Shown here piece by piece: positions 47,205 through 55,860 of a stretch of DNA of 64,000 bases; the first letter of the stretch is position 1, and each line of letters starts with the position of its first letter. The stretch comes from Buttiauxella brennerae ATCC 51605. Its GTDB lineage: Bacteria > Pseudomonadota > Gammaproteobacteria > Enterobacterales > Enterobacteriaceae. A program made the position numbers and the translations under genes. The stretch covers positions 124,001-188,000 of the forward strand of contig NZ_LXER01000017.1 of the NCBI RefSeq assembly GCF_001654925.1, read 5' to 3'. The notes below the pieces were generated by a model. The model was not told where the DNA came from and ran no database searches. It was given only the letters and a program-made list of their open reading frames with translations.

Positions 47205-48116
47205 CTACACAGGCTCCTGCAACCACTCCTGATTCATCGTTTCACTATCTCCCAAATACTCCAGCAGCCAGGCCAAAGCTGGCGAAGCGTCATTTTGCTT
47301 CCACGTCAGGCAACAAGCAGCATCCGGGAAAGGGTTATCCAGCGTCAGCTCGCACCATTTACCTGAATCCACCCATGGCCTGGCGATATGCAATGGCACC
47401 ATACCGATACACAAACCCGCGCTGAGGCAATCGGAACCCGACTCCCAATCTGGCACTACCACGCGCCGCTGGTTATCCAGAAGCCAGGTAATTCGTTTCG
47501 GCAGTGAGCGTGAGGTATCTTCGAGCACCAGTGACGGCCAGGCACGTAAGTCGTCATCACTCAATGTCCCGCCTTGTATCGCCAGGGGATGATGGGACGC
47601 CACCACGCAACGCCAGCTTAAGGTGCCCATATCGCGGAAAGCAAAACGGCCACCGACCGGGATCGCCTGAGTTGCCCCAATCGCCACTTCAACACGTCCA
47701 TCCGCCAGGGCGTCCCACACACCGTTAAACACTTCCTGGAAAATACGCAGTTCGATATCAGGAAAGTGGCGATAAAAATCCACCACCAGTTGCCGTGTTC
47801 GCTCGGGTTTTACAATGTTATCAACCGCTATAGCCAGGTGCCCACGCCATCCATTTGCGATCTGTTGGCACTGTTGCCGTGTCGTCATCATTTTTTTGAT
47901 AACAGAGCGGCCTTCCTTGAGAAAAAAGACGCCCGCGGGGGTTAATTCGACATCCCGATGACGGCGTTCGAACAGGGGAACGGCTAACCATTCTTCAAGT
48001 TGCCGTACCGTATAGCTTATGGCAGACGGAACGCGGTGCAACTCCTGTGCCGCACCACTAAAGCTGCCATTGCGCGCAACCGCATCTATCACTTCCAGCG
48101 AATATTCTGACCACAT
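47205..48116 (-). CDS. punR: LysR-type regulator PunR (YdhB)
   Basis: 303-residue LysR-family protein. The winged helix is near the N-terminus (VARNGSFSGAAQELHRVPSAISYTVRQLE in outline), followed by the effector domain with AIAVDNIVKPERTRQLVVDF. E. coli YdhB (PunR) activates the adjacent transporter gene in response to purine nucleosides. I start at the ATG at 48116, matching the E. coli N-terminus MWSEYSLEV; a GTG four codons upstream is an alternative. It is divergent from punC over about 115 bases. Confidence 0.92.
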   Translation of the reverse strand: MWSEYSLEVIDAVARNGSFSGAAQELHRVPSAISYTVRQLEEWLAVPLFERRHRDVELTPAGVFFLKEGRSVIKKMMTTRQQCQQIANGWRGHLAIAVDNIVKPERTRQLVVDFYRHFPDIELRIFQEVFNGVWDALADGRVEVAIGATQAIPVGGRFAFRDMGTLSWRCVVASHHPLAIQGGTLSDDDLRAWPSLVLEDTSRSLPKRITWLLDNQRRVVVPDWESGSDCLSAGLCIGMVPLHIARPWVDSGKWCELTLDNPFPDAACCLTWKQNDASPALAWLLEYLGDSETMNQEWLQEPV

Positions 48117-48231
48117 TTTTCTGCTCACAAAATTTTTGAACGCAACCTACAAATATTAGCGTTTCACAAGCGTAATTGCACTCCGTACACTCTCGCGGCA
48201 ATCAACCTGCAAAATAAATCAAGAGAAGATC

Positions 48232-49425
48232 ATGCAACCATCAAAAGGATTTCTAATCTGGCTGGCCGGATTAAGCGTGCTGGGGTTCCTCGCCACAGAC
48301 ATGTATCTGCCTGCTTTCGCTGCCATTCAGCAAGATTTAGGCACTGATGCCTCAGCCGTCAGTGCCAGCCTGAGTCTGTTCCTCGCGGGCTTTGCGTTTG
48401 CCCAGTTAATGTGGGGGCCGCTGTCTGACCATTTGGGGCGTAAACCGGTATTATTGGCGGGTCTGAGTCTGTTTGCTATCGGCTGTATTGGCATGCTGTG
48501 GGTAGAAAGTGCTACCGCCTTGCTGGTGCTGCGTTTTGTGCAGGCTATCGGCGTCTGTTCTGCCGCCGTTAGCTGGCAGGCACTGGTCACCGATTATTAT
48601 CCGGCAAACCGCGCGAATCGCATTTTCGCGACCATTATGCCGCTGGTTGGGCTGTCTCCGGCACTGGCCCCGCTGCTGGGTAGCTGGATTTTGGTCCACT
48701 TTGACTGGCAGGCGATTTTCGCTACGCTGTTTGTCATCACACTGCTGCTGATGATCCCGACACTGCGCCTGAAACCACGTACTCAGCATCACCCACAAAC
48801 TGAAGATAACAAAGTCAGCTTTACCTCACTGCTGCGCTCACGTGTGTATAGCGGTAACGTTTTGATTTACGCCGCCTGTTCGGCAAGTTTCTTTGCCTGG
48901 TTGACGGGTTCCCCTTTCATTCTCAATGACATGGGTTATAGCCCTTCAGCGATTGGCCTGAGTTATGTTCCACAAACCATTGCCTTCCTGATTGGGGGTT
49001 ATGGTTGCCGTAGCGCACTGCAAAAATGGCAGGGCAAGCAAATGCTGCCATGGTTGCTGGCTCTGTACACGCTGAGCATTTTCGGCACCTGGGCGGTTGC
49101 GGTAAGCGGTCATGCCAGCCTGACATTGTTGCTGATTCCCTTCTGCGTGATGGCGATTGCTAACGGTGCGATTTACCCGATTGTTGTGGCGTCAGCTCTG
49201 CTCCCATTCCCACAAGCCACAGGTAAAGCCGCTGCGCTGCAAAACACACTGCAATTAGGGCTGTGTTTCCTCGCAAGCCTGATGGTGTCATGGCTGGTCG
49301 CCACGCCGCTGCTGACCACCACCAGCGTAATGCTGGTCACCATTGTGCTGGCGATGTTGGGCTACCTGCTGCAACGCCGCAAAAACGTTGAGGTCTGGCA
49401 ACCTGCTGAATCCGATGCGCATTAA
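48232..49425 (+). CDS. punC: Purine nucleoside transporter PunC (YdhC)
   Basis: 397-residue major facilitator of the DHA1 (Bcr/CflA) family with twelve helices. The family signature [26 protein letters not shown] lies between helices 2 and 3 (residues about 44-69, in outline), and [12 protein letters not shown] in helix 1. E. coli YdhC was long listed as a drug exporter, but recent genetics assign nucleoside uptake (adenosine, inosine) under PunR. AAGAGAAGATC precedes the ATG. It lies next to purR, consistent with purine metabolism. Confidence 0.9.
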   Translation: MQPSKGFLIWLAGLSVLGFLATDMYLPAFAAIQQDLGTDASAVSASLSLFLAGFAFAQLMWGPLSDHLGRKPVLLAGLSLFAIGCIGMLWVESATALLVLRFVQAIGVCSAAVSWQALVTDYYPANRANRIFATIMPLVGLSPALAPLLGSWILVHFDWQAIFATLFVITLLLMIPTLRLKPRTQHHPQTEDNKVSFTSLLRSRVYSGNVLIYAACSASFFAWLTGSPFILNDMGYSPSAIGLSYVPQTIAFLIGGYGCRSALQKWQGKQMLPWLLALYTLSIFGTWAVAVSGHASLTLLLIPFCVMAIANGAIYPIVVASALLPFPQATGKAAALQNTLQLGLCFLASLMVSWLVATPLLTTTSVMLVTIVLAMLGYLLQRRKNVEVWQPAESDAH

Positions 49426-49453
49426 TCTGCCAGTCGGCGTGAGATCAATGTAG

Positions 49454-49465
49454 TTAGCTTGCTAA
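49454..49465. promoter_or_regulatory. SlyA-type operator upstream of cfa
   Basis: TTAGCTTGCTAA is the complement of the SlyA consensus TTAGCAAGCTAA and is identical to the 12-mer at the slyA promoter. It ends ten bases before the -35 box of the distal cfa promoter. Confidence 0.6.
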
Positions 49466-49475
49466 GAATATTTCA

Positions 49476-49504
49476 TTGAATCAACGCGTAGGCGAGCCTA
49501 TACT
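49476..49504 (+). promoter_or_regulatory. Distal sigma-70 promoter of cfa
   Basis: TTGAAT (49476-49481) and TATACT (49499-49504) are exactly 17 bases apart. The expected start near 49511 gives a leader of about 210 bases, as for the distal E. coli cfa promoter. Confidence 0.8.
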
Positions 49505-49544
49505 GATTAACGGCTCGATTGTCAGTACATAATAATGAAGTTAT

Positions 49545-49582
49545 GACGGGAGCCCTTGTGCTCCCGTTTGTTGTTTTTAGTC
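49545..49582 (+). terminator. Terminator-like hairpin in the cfa leader
   Basis: Arms ACGGGAGC and GCTCCCGT around CCTTGT, followed by TTGTTGTTTTTAG. It lies 120 bases after punC but also downstream of the distal cfa promoter, so it may terminate punC, attenuate cfa, or do both. Confidence 0.65.
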
Positions 49583-49677
49583 TTAATTTAGTGGGCATTC
49601 GCCCCTTTCTCTGTTCTACGTCGGAATCAGGCTCGCGGAAATTTCCGTGACATTTCTCACATGCCCAAAATAGCGTC

Positions 49678-49684
49678 TACGCTG
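49678..49684 (+). promoter_or_regulatory. Proximal stationary-phase promoter of cfa
   Basis: CTACGCT matches the extended sigma-S -10 form and lies 36 bases before the ATG, where E. coli has its sigma-S cfa promoter. No -35 box is needed or obvious. Confidence 0.5.
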
Positions 49685-49720
49685 TTTTAAGGTTCCTCAC
49701 ACATTGGTGATGGAGAAGCT

Positions 49721-50869
49721 ATGAGTTCATCGTGTATAGAAGAAGTCAGCATAAGAAATAACCCGTGGTATCGGATTGTGAATGAAATGCTCACACAGGC
49801 CGGTGTGGAAATAAATGGTCCGCGCCCTTTCGATATACAGGTTAAACATCCCGATTTTTTTAAGCGTGTCCTGCAAGAGGGTTCACTGGGTCTTGGTGAG
49901 AGTTATATGGACGGCTGGTGGGATTGCGAACGCCTGGATATCTTTTTCAATAATGCCATTCGCGCAGGGCTTGAAAGCAAACTCCCCCGGCATATAAAAG
50001 ACACACTGCGCATTGCTGCTGCCCGATTTTTTAATCTGCAAACCCAAAAACGCGCCTGGATTGTTGGCAAAGAGCATTACGATCTGGGTAATGATCTCTT
50101 TACCCTGATGCTCGACGAGCATATGCAATATTCATGTGGTTACTGGAAAGATGCCGCAACCTTGAGTGACGCGCAGAATGCCAAACTGAAAATGATCTGC
50201 GATAAGCTCCATCTTGAGCCTGGTATGACGCTGCTGGATATTGGTTGTGGCTGGGGCGGGCTTGCCGAATTTGCCGCGCGCAATTATGGCGTGGCAGTGC
50301 ATGGCGTCACTATTTCTGCCGAACAGCAAAAAATGGCGCAGCAACGATGTGCAGGGCTTAACGTTAATATTTTGCTGCAAGATTATCGCGAACTGGATAT
50401 GCAGTTTGACCGCATTGTTTCCGTCGGCATGTTTGAACACGTCGGGCCGAAAAACTACGCCACTTATTTTAATGTTGCCGACCGCAATCTGAAACCAGAC
50501 GGTATTTTCCTGCTGCACACCATCGGCTCGAACAGAACCCATAACCACGTCGACCCATGGATAGACAAATACATTTTCCCTAACGGGTGTCTGCCGTCAA
50601 TTTGCCAGATTGCTCAGGCAAGCGAAGGCCGTTTTGTTATGGAGGACTGGCATAATTTTGGCGCCGACTACGACAAAACATTAATGGCATGGCATGAGCG
50701 CTTCCAGAATTACTGGCCACAGATTGCTGATAACTATTCAGAGCGCTTCAAACGAATGTTCAGTTATTATCTTAACGCCTGTGCCGGCGCGTTCCGTGCT
50801 CGCGATATCCAGCTTTGGCAAGTCGTCTTTACCCGTGGCGTCGAAAACGGTTTACGCGTTCCGCATTGA
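49721..50869 (+). CDS. cfa: Cyclopropane-fatty-acyl-phospholipid synthase
   Basis: 382-residue membrane-associated methyltransferase that adds a methylene from S-adenosylmethionine to phospholipid double bonds, stabilising membranes in acid and stationary phase. The SAM loop is LLDIGCGWGGLAEFA; a bicarbonate/active-site region includes MFEHVGPKNY and the conserved cysteine in YYLNACAGAFRARDIQLWQ. Length equals E. coli Cfa. TGATGGAGAAGC precedes the ATG. Two promoters and a leader hairpin lie upstream. The long leader is a known sRNA target (RydC) in E. coli; the pairing site was not traced here. Confidence 0.96.
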   Translation: MSSSCIEEVSIRNNPWYRIVNEMLTQAGVEINGPRPFDIQVKHPDFFKRVLQEGSLGLGESYMDGWWDCERLDIFFNNAIRAGLESKLPRHIKDTLRIAAARFFNLQTQKRAWIVGKEHYDLGNDLFTLMLDEHMQYSCGYWKDAATLSDAQNAKLKMICDKLHLEPGMTLLDIGCGWGGLAEFAARNYGVAVHGVTISAEQQKMAQQRCAGLNVNILLQDYRELDMQFDRIVSVGMFEHVGPKNYATYFNVADRNLKPDGIFLLHTIGSNRTHNHVDPWIDKYIFPNGCLPSICQIAQASEGRFVMEDWHNFGADYDKTLMAWHERFQNYWPQIADNYSERFKRMFSYYLNACAGAFRARDIQLWQVVFTRGVENGLRVPH

Positions 50870-50874
50870 TTTTT

Positions 50875-50893
50875 GCCCCGGCGTTGCCGGGGC
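50875..50893 (+). terminator. Hairpin after cfa
   Basis: Perfect arms GCCCCGGC and GCCGGGGC around GTT, six bases after the stop. The T-run precedes rather than follows the stem, so efficiency is uncertain. Confidence 0.6.
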
Positions 50894-50934
50894 TACCTGC
50901 CTCTTCTCAAGCATGTAGCATTTTCTTAACAAAA

Positions 50935-51024
50935 TGTGAGTTTCTTCACGTTTCCTGCGCTCCTTTGTTCACGAGTTTGATCCCGTTAACACTTATCTAT
51001 TTATTCATTGGAAACCGGTTTCCA
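50935..51024 (+). promoter_or_regulatory. CRP site and LacI-type operator before the beta-glucoside operon
   Basis: TGTGAGTTTCTTCACG at 50935-50950 matches the CRP site at nine of ten conserved positions, in an AAA/TTT setting. A perfect 16-base palindrome TGGAAACC-GGTTTCCA at 51009-51024 is a typical LacI-family operator, probably for the repressor at 53891. TTGATC (50977) and TTTATT (51000) could be the promoter, with start inside the operator. Confidence 0.75.
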
Positions 51025-51074
51025 TGTTGTTTCACAATTAGTCACTTCCAAAAAACAATAGCAAGGATACCGCC

Positions 51075-52394
51075 ATGAGCATGTACCAAAAAATGGTCAA
51101 TGTGATTGAGCAAAAAGTCACGCCAATGGCCGGAGCAATGGGCTCTCAGCGCCATGTCATCGCCATCCGCGACGGTTTTATCTCCGCCCTGCCGTTTATG
51201 ATCATCGGTTCTTTCTTGTTAGTGTTTATCTTCCCGCCGTTCTCGCCAGACAGCAGCTGGGGTTTCGCGCGTTCATGGCTGAATTTTTCACTCACCTACC
51301 GTGAACAGCTGATGTTGCCGTTTAACCTCAGCATGGGCGTGATGACGTTCTTTATTTCCGTCGGTATTGGCGCAAGTCTTGGCAAACACTATAAGCTCGA
51401 CCCGATAATGACGGGTTTGCTGGCGTTCATGGCCTTTTTACTGGTCGCCGCGCCCTATAAAGATGGGCAAATCTCAACGCAGTATTTCTCTGGCCAGGGC
51501 ATTTTCACCGCGCTGATTACAGCGATTTACGCCAGCGAAATGTACGCGTTCTTAAAACGCCACAACATCACTATCCGCCTGCCAAAAGAAGTCCCGACGG
51601 GTGTTGCACGTTCATTTGAAATTCTGATTCCGGTGGTGGTGATTGTTGCCACTCTGCACCCGCTGAACTTGTTTATTGAGTCGACCACCGGGATGATTAT
51701 TCCGGAAGCCATCATGCACTTGCTGGCGCCGCTGGTCTCCGCATCCGATTCCCTGCCTGCGATACTGATTTCCGTCTTTATCTGCCAGATTTTGTGGTTT
51801 GCCGGTATTCATGGTGCGCTTATCGTCACCGGGATCATGAATCCGTTCTGGATGGCTAACCTTTCTGCTAACCAGACGGCACTTGCGGCGGGTAATGTTC
51901 TGCCACATATCTATCTGCAGGGTTTCTGGGACCACTATTTGCTGATTGGCGGTGTGGGATCAACGCTGCCACTGGCGTTCTTGCTGTTACGTAGCCGTGC
52001 GATTCACCTGCGCACCATCGGCAAAATGGGCGTGGTGCCAAGCTTCTTTAACATCAACGAGCCGATTCTGTTCGGTACGCCAATCATCATGAACCCGATG
52101 TTCTTCCTGCCGTTTACTTTAGTGCCGATGATTAACGCCACGCTGGCTTATATCGCCACCAAATTAGGTTGGGTTGCACAGGTTGTATCGCTGACACCTT
52201 GGACTACACCGGCACCGATTGGTGCTTCCTGGGCCGCAAACTGGGCGGTAAGTCCCGTAATCATGTGCCTGATTTGTATGGTCATGTCGGCTGTGATGTA
52301 TTACCCATTCCTGAAGGCTTATGAGCGCACTCTGCTGAAACAGGATGAAGAACGTAATGCGCAGGAAACTAACAGCCCGATTACAGCAAACTGA
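51075..52394 (+). CDS. PTS EIIC, lactose/cellobiose family
   Basis: 439-residue membrane permease domain of a phosphotransferase system (ChbC/CelB family), with about ten helices; GFISALPFMIIGSFLLV near the start and FNINEPILFGTPIIMNP near 325-341 contain the family substrate-binding NEP motif. It would import and phosphorylate a beta-glucoside such as cellobiose or an aryl-glucoside. Unusually the operon has no EIIA or EIIB gene, so phosphate must come from IIA/IIB proteins encoded elsewhere, for example ChbBA-like ones. It is followed after 51 bases by the hydrolase. The substrate is inferred. Confidence 0.9.
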   Translation: MSMYQKMVNVIEQKVTPMAGAMGSQRHVIAIRDGFISALPFMIIGSFLLVFIFPPFSPDSSWGFARSWLNFSLTYREQLMLPFNLSMGVMTFFISVGIGASLGKHYKLDPIMTGLLAFMAFLLVAAPYKDGQISTQYFSGQGIFTALITAIYASEMYAFLKRHNITIRLPKEVPTGVARSFEILIPVVVIVATLHPLNLFIESTTGMIIPEAIMHLLAPLVSASDSLPAILISVFICQILWFAGIHGALIVTGIMNPFWMANLSANQTALAAGNVLPHIYLQGFWDHYLLIGGVGSTLPLAFLLLRSRAIHLRTIGKMGVVPSFFNINEPILFGTPIIMNPMFFLPFTLVPMINATLAYIATKLGWVAQVVSLTPWTTPAPIGASWAANWAVSPVIMCLICMVMSAVMYYPFLKAYERTLLKQDEERNAQETNSPITAN

Positions 52395-52445
52395 TATTTT
52401 TTTATTGCCTGCCCGGATGGCAGGCACGTCAAACGAGGAACGAAA

Positions 52446-53837
52446 ATGAAATACGTATTTCCTGATAATTTTTGGTGGGGCAGCGCCAGTTCAGCACCGC
52501 AAACTGAAGGTGAAACGCTCTCTTTTGGCAAGTCAGCCACCATTTGGGATCAGTGGTTTAAAGAACAACCGACCCGTTTCCATAACGGCGTAGGCCCGGC
52601 AGACACCTCCACGTTCTACAAGAACTGGAAGCAAGATATCGCGCTACTGAAAGAATTGAATCACAACACCTTCCGCACCTCCATTTCATGGGCGCGGCTG
52701 CTCCCTGAAGGGCGCGGTGCGGTCAACCAGCAAGCGGTGACTTTCTACAATCAGGTCATCGACGAATTACTGGCGCAAGGCATCAAACCCTTTATCAACC
52801 TGTTCCACTTTGATATGCCAATGGCAATGCAACAGGAAGGCGGCTGGGAAAATCGTGACGTTGTCACGGCTTATGCTGAATTTGCGAATGTTTGCTTCGA
52901 GCTGTTTGGCGACCGCGTGAAGCATTGGTTCACATTCAACGAGCCGGTTGTACCCGTCGAAGGCGGCTATCTGTACGACTTCCATTACCCGAACGTGGTG
53001 GATTTCAAACGTGCAGCCACCGTTGCCTACCACACCATGATCGCCCACTCGCTGGCGGTAAAGGCTTATCACGAGCGTAATGACGGCGGCGAAATCGGTA
53101 TTATTCTCAACCTCACCCCTTCTTACCCACGTTCGCAAAACCCTGCGGACGTGAAAGCGGCAAACATCGCTGACCTGATGTTTAACCGCAGCTTCCTCGA
53201 CCCGGCTTTGCGTGGTGAATATCCGCAAGAGTTAGTGGAACTGTTGAAAGAGCATGGCCAGTTGCCTGCGTGTCAGCCTGGTGACAAAGAGTTGCTGGCG
53301 GCGGGTGTTGTTGATTTGCTGGGGATTAACTATTACCAGCCACGCCGCATCAAATGCCGCGATTCACTGGTGAACCCTGACAGCCCGTTCATGCCGGAAT
53401 GGTTCTTTGAAGCCTATGAAATGCCTGGCCGCAAAATGAACCCATACCGCGGCTGGGAAATCTACGAGCAAGGGATTTACGATATTCTCACCAACCTGCG
53501 TGAAAATTACGGCAACCCAAATTGCTATATTTCCGAGAATGGCATGGGCGTTGAAAACGAACAGCGCTTCGACGAGAACGGCCAGATTCAGGATGATTAC
53601 CGCATTGATTTCGTGAGCGATCACCTGAAGTGGCTGCATAAAGGCATCAGCGAAGGCAGCAATTGCCTCGGCTATCACATGTGGACGTTTATTGATAACT
53701 GGTCCTGGTGCAACGCCTATAAAAACCGTTACGGTTTTGTCTCGTTAAATCTCGAGACACAGCAACGCTCCATCAAGAAAAGTGGCGAATGGTACAAAGC
53801 TACCGCCGCAGAAAATGGCTTTAACGATCGTACGTAA
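52446..53837 (+). CDS. 6-phospho-beta-glucosidase, GH1
   Basis: 463-residue glycoside hydrolase family 1 enzyme that hydrolyses the phosphorylated disaccharide made by the PTS. The acid/base glutamate is in HWFTFNEPVV near residue 165 and the nucleophile in CYISENGMG near 363. An early family block reads FWWGSASSAPQTEG. It resembles GmuD/BglA/AscB-type phospho-glucosidases; glucoside linkage cannot be fixed from sequence. GAGGAA precedes the ATG. It ends with a hairpin before the repressor gene. Confidence 0.92.
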   Translation: MKYVFPDNFWWGSASSAPQTEGETLSFGKSATIWDQWFKEQPTRFHNGVGPADTSTFYKNWKQDIALLKELNHNTFRTSISWARLLPEGRGAVNQQAVTFYNQVIDELLAQGIKPFINLFHFDMPMAMQQEGGWENRDVVTAYAEFANVCFELFGDRVKHWFTFNEPVVPVEGGYLYDFHYPNVVDFKRAATVAYHTMIAHSLAVKAYHERNDGGEIGIILNLTPSYPRSQNPADVKAANIADLMFNRSFLDPALRGEYPQELVELLKEHGQLPACQPGDKELLAAGVVDLLGINYYQPRRIKCRDSLVNPDSPFMPEWFFEAYEMPGRKMNPYRGWEIYEQGIYDILTNLRENYGNPNCYISENGMGVENEQRFDENGQIQDDYRIDFVSDHLKWLHKGISEGSNCLGYHMWTFIDNWSWCNAYKNRYGFVSLNLETQQRSIKKSGEWYKATAAENGFNDRT

Positions 53838-53846
53838 TCTCAGCAT

Positions 53847-53864
53847 ACGGGCCGCAAGGCCCGT
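53847..53864 (+). terminator. Hairpin between glucosidase and repressor genes
   Basis: Perfect arms ACGGGCC and GGCCCGT around GCAA, followed by TTCTGG. The weak T-run suggests partial termination, lowering repressor expression relative to the enzymes. Confidence 0.6.
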
Positions 53865-53890
53865 TTCTGGCTGAGGAGCGGGAACACACC

Positions 53891-54814
53891 ATGTCGAATA
53901 TTAATGATGTAGCACGCCTTGCTCAGGTTTCCAAAGCAACCGTTTCGCGTGTTTTAAGCGGCAGTCGCGGCGTGAAAGAAGAGAGCCGCCAGGCAGTTTT
54001 ACGCGCCGCCGAGATCCTCAATTACAAACCCAACGCTATCGCTCAATCACTCAGTAGCCAGTCCACTCATTGCATTGGTGTGATCTGCGCGACAGAACAT
54101 ATTCAGCAGTCTACCGGTTACCTGCAAGCGCTTGAAAAGCAGCTTAACCAGCATCAAAAACATTTGTTGCTACGCTTTGCCAATGACCATGACAGCGTGG
54201 CTCAGGCTGCACAGGAGCTTTCCAACGGGTTGTGTGACGCGCTGGTTGTAGTAGGGGCTCGTTTCCCTCTGCCGGAACTCGACGACGATATTATGTTGAT
54301 TGATTGTCTGAGTGGTTCGCACAACTTCAGTATTCAGTGTGATCATGTTTTTGCCGCAGAAACTGCCGTGCACTATTTATGTAACCAGAAGCGGCGGCAA
54401 ATCGCGCTCATCAATTTTGCCAGCGGTGAAGCGGCATCATTAACGCTTGAGGGTTATCACCAGGCCTTGCACAACCATGTGGTGCCTTTTAACCGCCAGC
54501 TGGTCATTGACGATGAATCATCGGTACGCATTGCGCTGCAGCGCCTGATTAACCGCGGTGTGAAGTTTTCAGCGCTTTTAGTCACCGACGACACTCAAGC
54601 GCAAGAAGCCGTGATGATGCTCAACCAGTACCAGTTACAGGTTCCTGAACAAGTGATGGTTTTCAGTCTGGATGGTTCAACCCGAATGCCTGGGGTAAAC
54701 GCAATTCCAGCGATTAAATACCCGTTAGAGAGCATTGCCCGTCGGGCGGTGGAGTTGTTGTTGGGGGAACGGCACAGCAGTGATTTGGTGCGCGGAAGTT
54801 TATTGATTGCCTGA
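53891..54814 (+). CDS. LacI-family repressor of the beta-glucoside operon
   Basis: 307-residue regulator. The helix-turn-helix is INDVARLAQVSKATVSRVLSG, with hinge YKPNAIAQSLSSQ; the rest is a periplasmic-binding-protein-like domain that is shorter than usual (LacI family about 330-340), the central lobe being reduced. It is related to AscG-type repressors. The palindrome at 51009-51024 upstream of the operon is the natural operator. It is convergent with ribE across a palindromic repeat. The inducer is presumably the sugar or sugar phosphate handled by this operon. Confidence 0.9.
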   Translation: MSNINDVARLAQVSKATVSRVLSGSRGVKEESRQAVLRAAEILNYKPNAIAQSLSSQSTHCIGVICATEHIQQSTGYLQALEKQLNQHQKHLLLRFANDHDSVAQAAQELSNGLCDALVVVGARFPLPELDDDIMLIDCLSGSHNFSIQCDHVFAAETAVHYLCNQKRRQIALINFASGEAASLTLEGYHQALHNHVVPFNRQLVIDDESSVRIALQRLINRGVKFSALLVTDDTQAQEAVMMLNQYQLQVPEQVMVFSLDGSTRMPGVNAIPAIKYPLESIARRAVELLLGERHSSDLVRGSLLIA

Positions 54815-54820
54815 TAATAA

Positions 54821-54855
54821 TGTCGGATGTCGCCGACGCTAATCCGACATCCGAC
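54821..54855. repeat. Intergenic palindrome, copy 2 (repressor/ribE)
   Basis: Arms GTCGGATGT and ACATCCGAC form a strong stem between two convergent genes. Its core at 54825-54845 matches the speG/ydgJ copy at 16870-16890 in 19 of 21 positions. Probably a bidirectional terminator belonging to a dispersed repeat. Confidence 0.65.
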
Positions 54856-54867
54856 AAAACTCGTTGA

Positions 54868-55509
54868 TCACGCCTTCGGCAACAGCGCTTCCAGCGTCGT
54901 TTCACGCTGTGCAAGCACACGCTCTACGGTATCAACAATCGCCTGGGTCTGCGGGTCGATCTCAATATTAATGCGGTTGCCTAATTTCTTGCTGCCAAGC
55001 GTGGTTCGCTCCAGCGTTTCAGGAATTAAATGCACGCAGAAACGCGATGAAGTCACTTCACCTACCGTCAGGCTAATACCATCAATGCCGATATATCCTT
55101 TATGCAGAATATATTTCATCAAGGTTGTATCGCGCATTTTAAACCAGATCTGGCGGTTATTTTCTGAGGTCAGAATTTTTGCCACTTCAGCGGTCGTCAT
55201 AATATGACCGGACATAAGATGCCCGCCGATTTCATCATTAAATTTAGCCGCGCGTTCGACGTTAACACTGTCGCCCACCACTAACTCGCCGAGGTTGGTG
55301 ATGCGCAGCGTCTCTTTCATAAGATCAAAGCTGACGTGGTTACCATTGATTTCCGTGACCGTCAGGCAACAGCCGTTATGCGCAACCGACGCCCCTGTCT
55401 CAAGGCCGGGTAACATCGCATCTGGCATGGCGATAACGTGCGTGCGGAAGTTAGGTTTCTCGTCAATGGAGACCAGGGTCGCAGTGCCCTGCACAATACC
55501 TGTAAACAT
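54868..55509 (-). CDS. ribE: Riboflavin synthase, alpha subunit
   Basis: 213-residue trimeric enzyme that dismutates two 6,7-dimethyl-8-ribityllumazines to riboflavin. It has two homologous barrels, the first beginning [15 protein letters not shown] and the second around residue 98 ([16 protein letters not shown]). The catalytic N-terminal segment and [11 protein letters not shown] with its cysteines are intact. The start is the ATG at 55509; the open frame upstream runs through an ERIC element and is not coding. E. coli calls it ribC or ribE. It is divergent from mdtK. Confidence 0.95.
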   Translation of the reverse strand: MFTGIVQGTATLVSIDEKPNFRTHVIAMPDAMLPGLETGASVAHNGCCLTVTEINGNHVSFDLMKETLRITNLGELVVGDSVNVERAAKFNDEIGGHLMSGHIMTTAEVAKILTSENNRQIWFKMRDTTLMKYILHKGYIGIDGISLTVGEVTSSRFCVHLIPETLERTTLGSKKLGNRINIEIDPQTQAIVDTVERVLAQRETTLEALLPKA

Positions 55510-55543
55510 CGTAAAGCTCCTGGTAATTAAATGGTATTGAACA

Positions 55544-55667
55544 TACCCGTTAGCATTCGAGTTACAGGTAGGCGGCCAGGGAGCAAATCCCCAGGAGCTT
55601 ACTTGAGTAAGTGACTGGGGTTTGTGACTGCAGCCAACACCCCTGTAGCTCGAAGGATGACGGGTAT
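55544..55667. repeat. ERIC element F, full length
   Basis: 124 bases between ribE and mdtK. The ERIC core AATCCCCAGGAGCTTAC and AGTAAGTGACTGGGG is nearly exact, with termini TACCCGTTAGCATTCGAGTT and GCTCGAAGGATGACGGGTA. It lies 35 bases upstream of the ribE ATG, within its likely leader or promoter. Confidence 0.93.
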
Positions 55668-55860
55668 AATAGATAATGCAGCACTTTAACAGTTGGAAAA
55701 AATGCTTGCCAGCTATCCGCGCCAACCCACCATTATTTGGCTGGCATATTCGTTTTCTGCCGCTACAATAGTCAGGCTAATTCCCCTGCAATTCCTATTT
55801 TCCTGCCACTTCTGGCGGTCTTGTTGTCTTTCTAATAACTAAAAATATTCAGGTGTTAAC

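Noticed and set aside
55510..55725. N-terminal extension of ribE
   Set aside because: The frame upstream of 55509 runs through an ERIC element; riboflavin synthases begin at MFTGIV.
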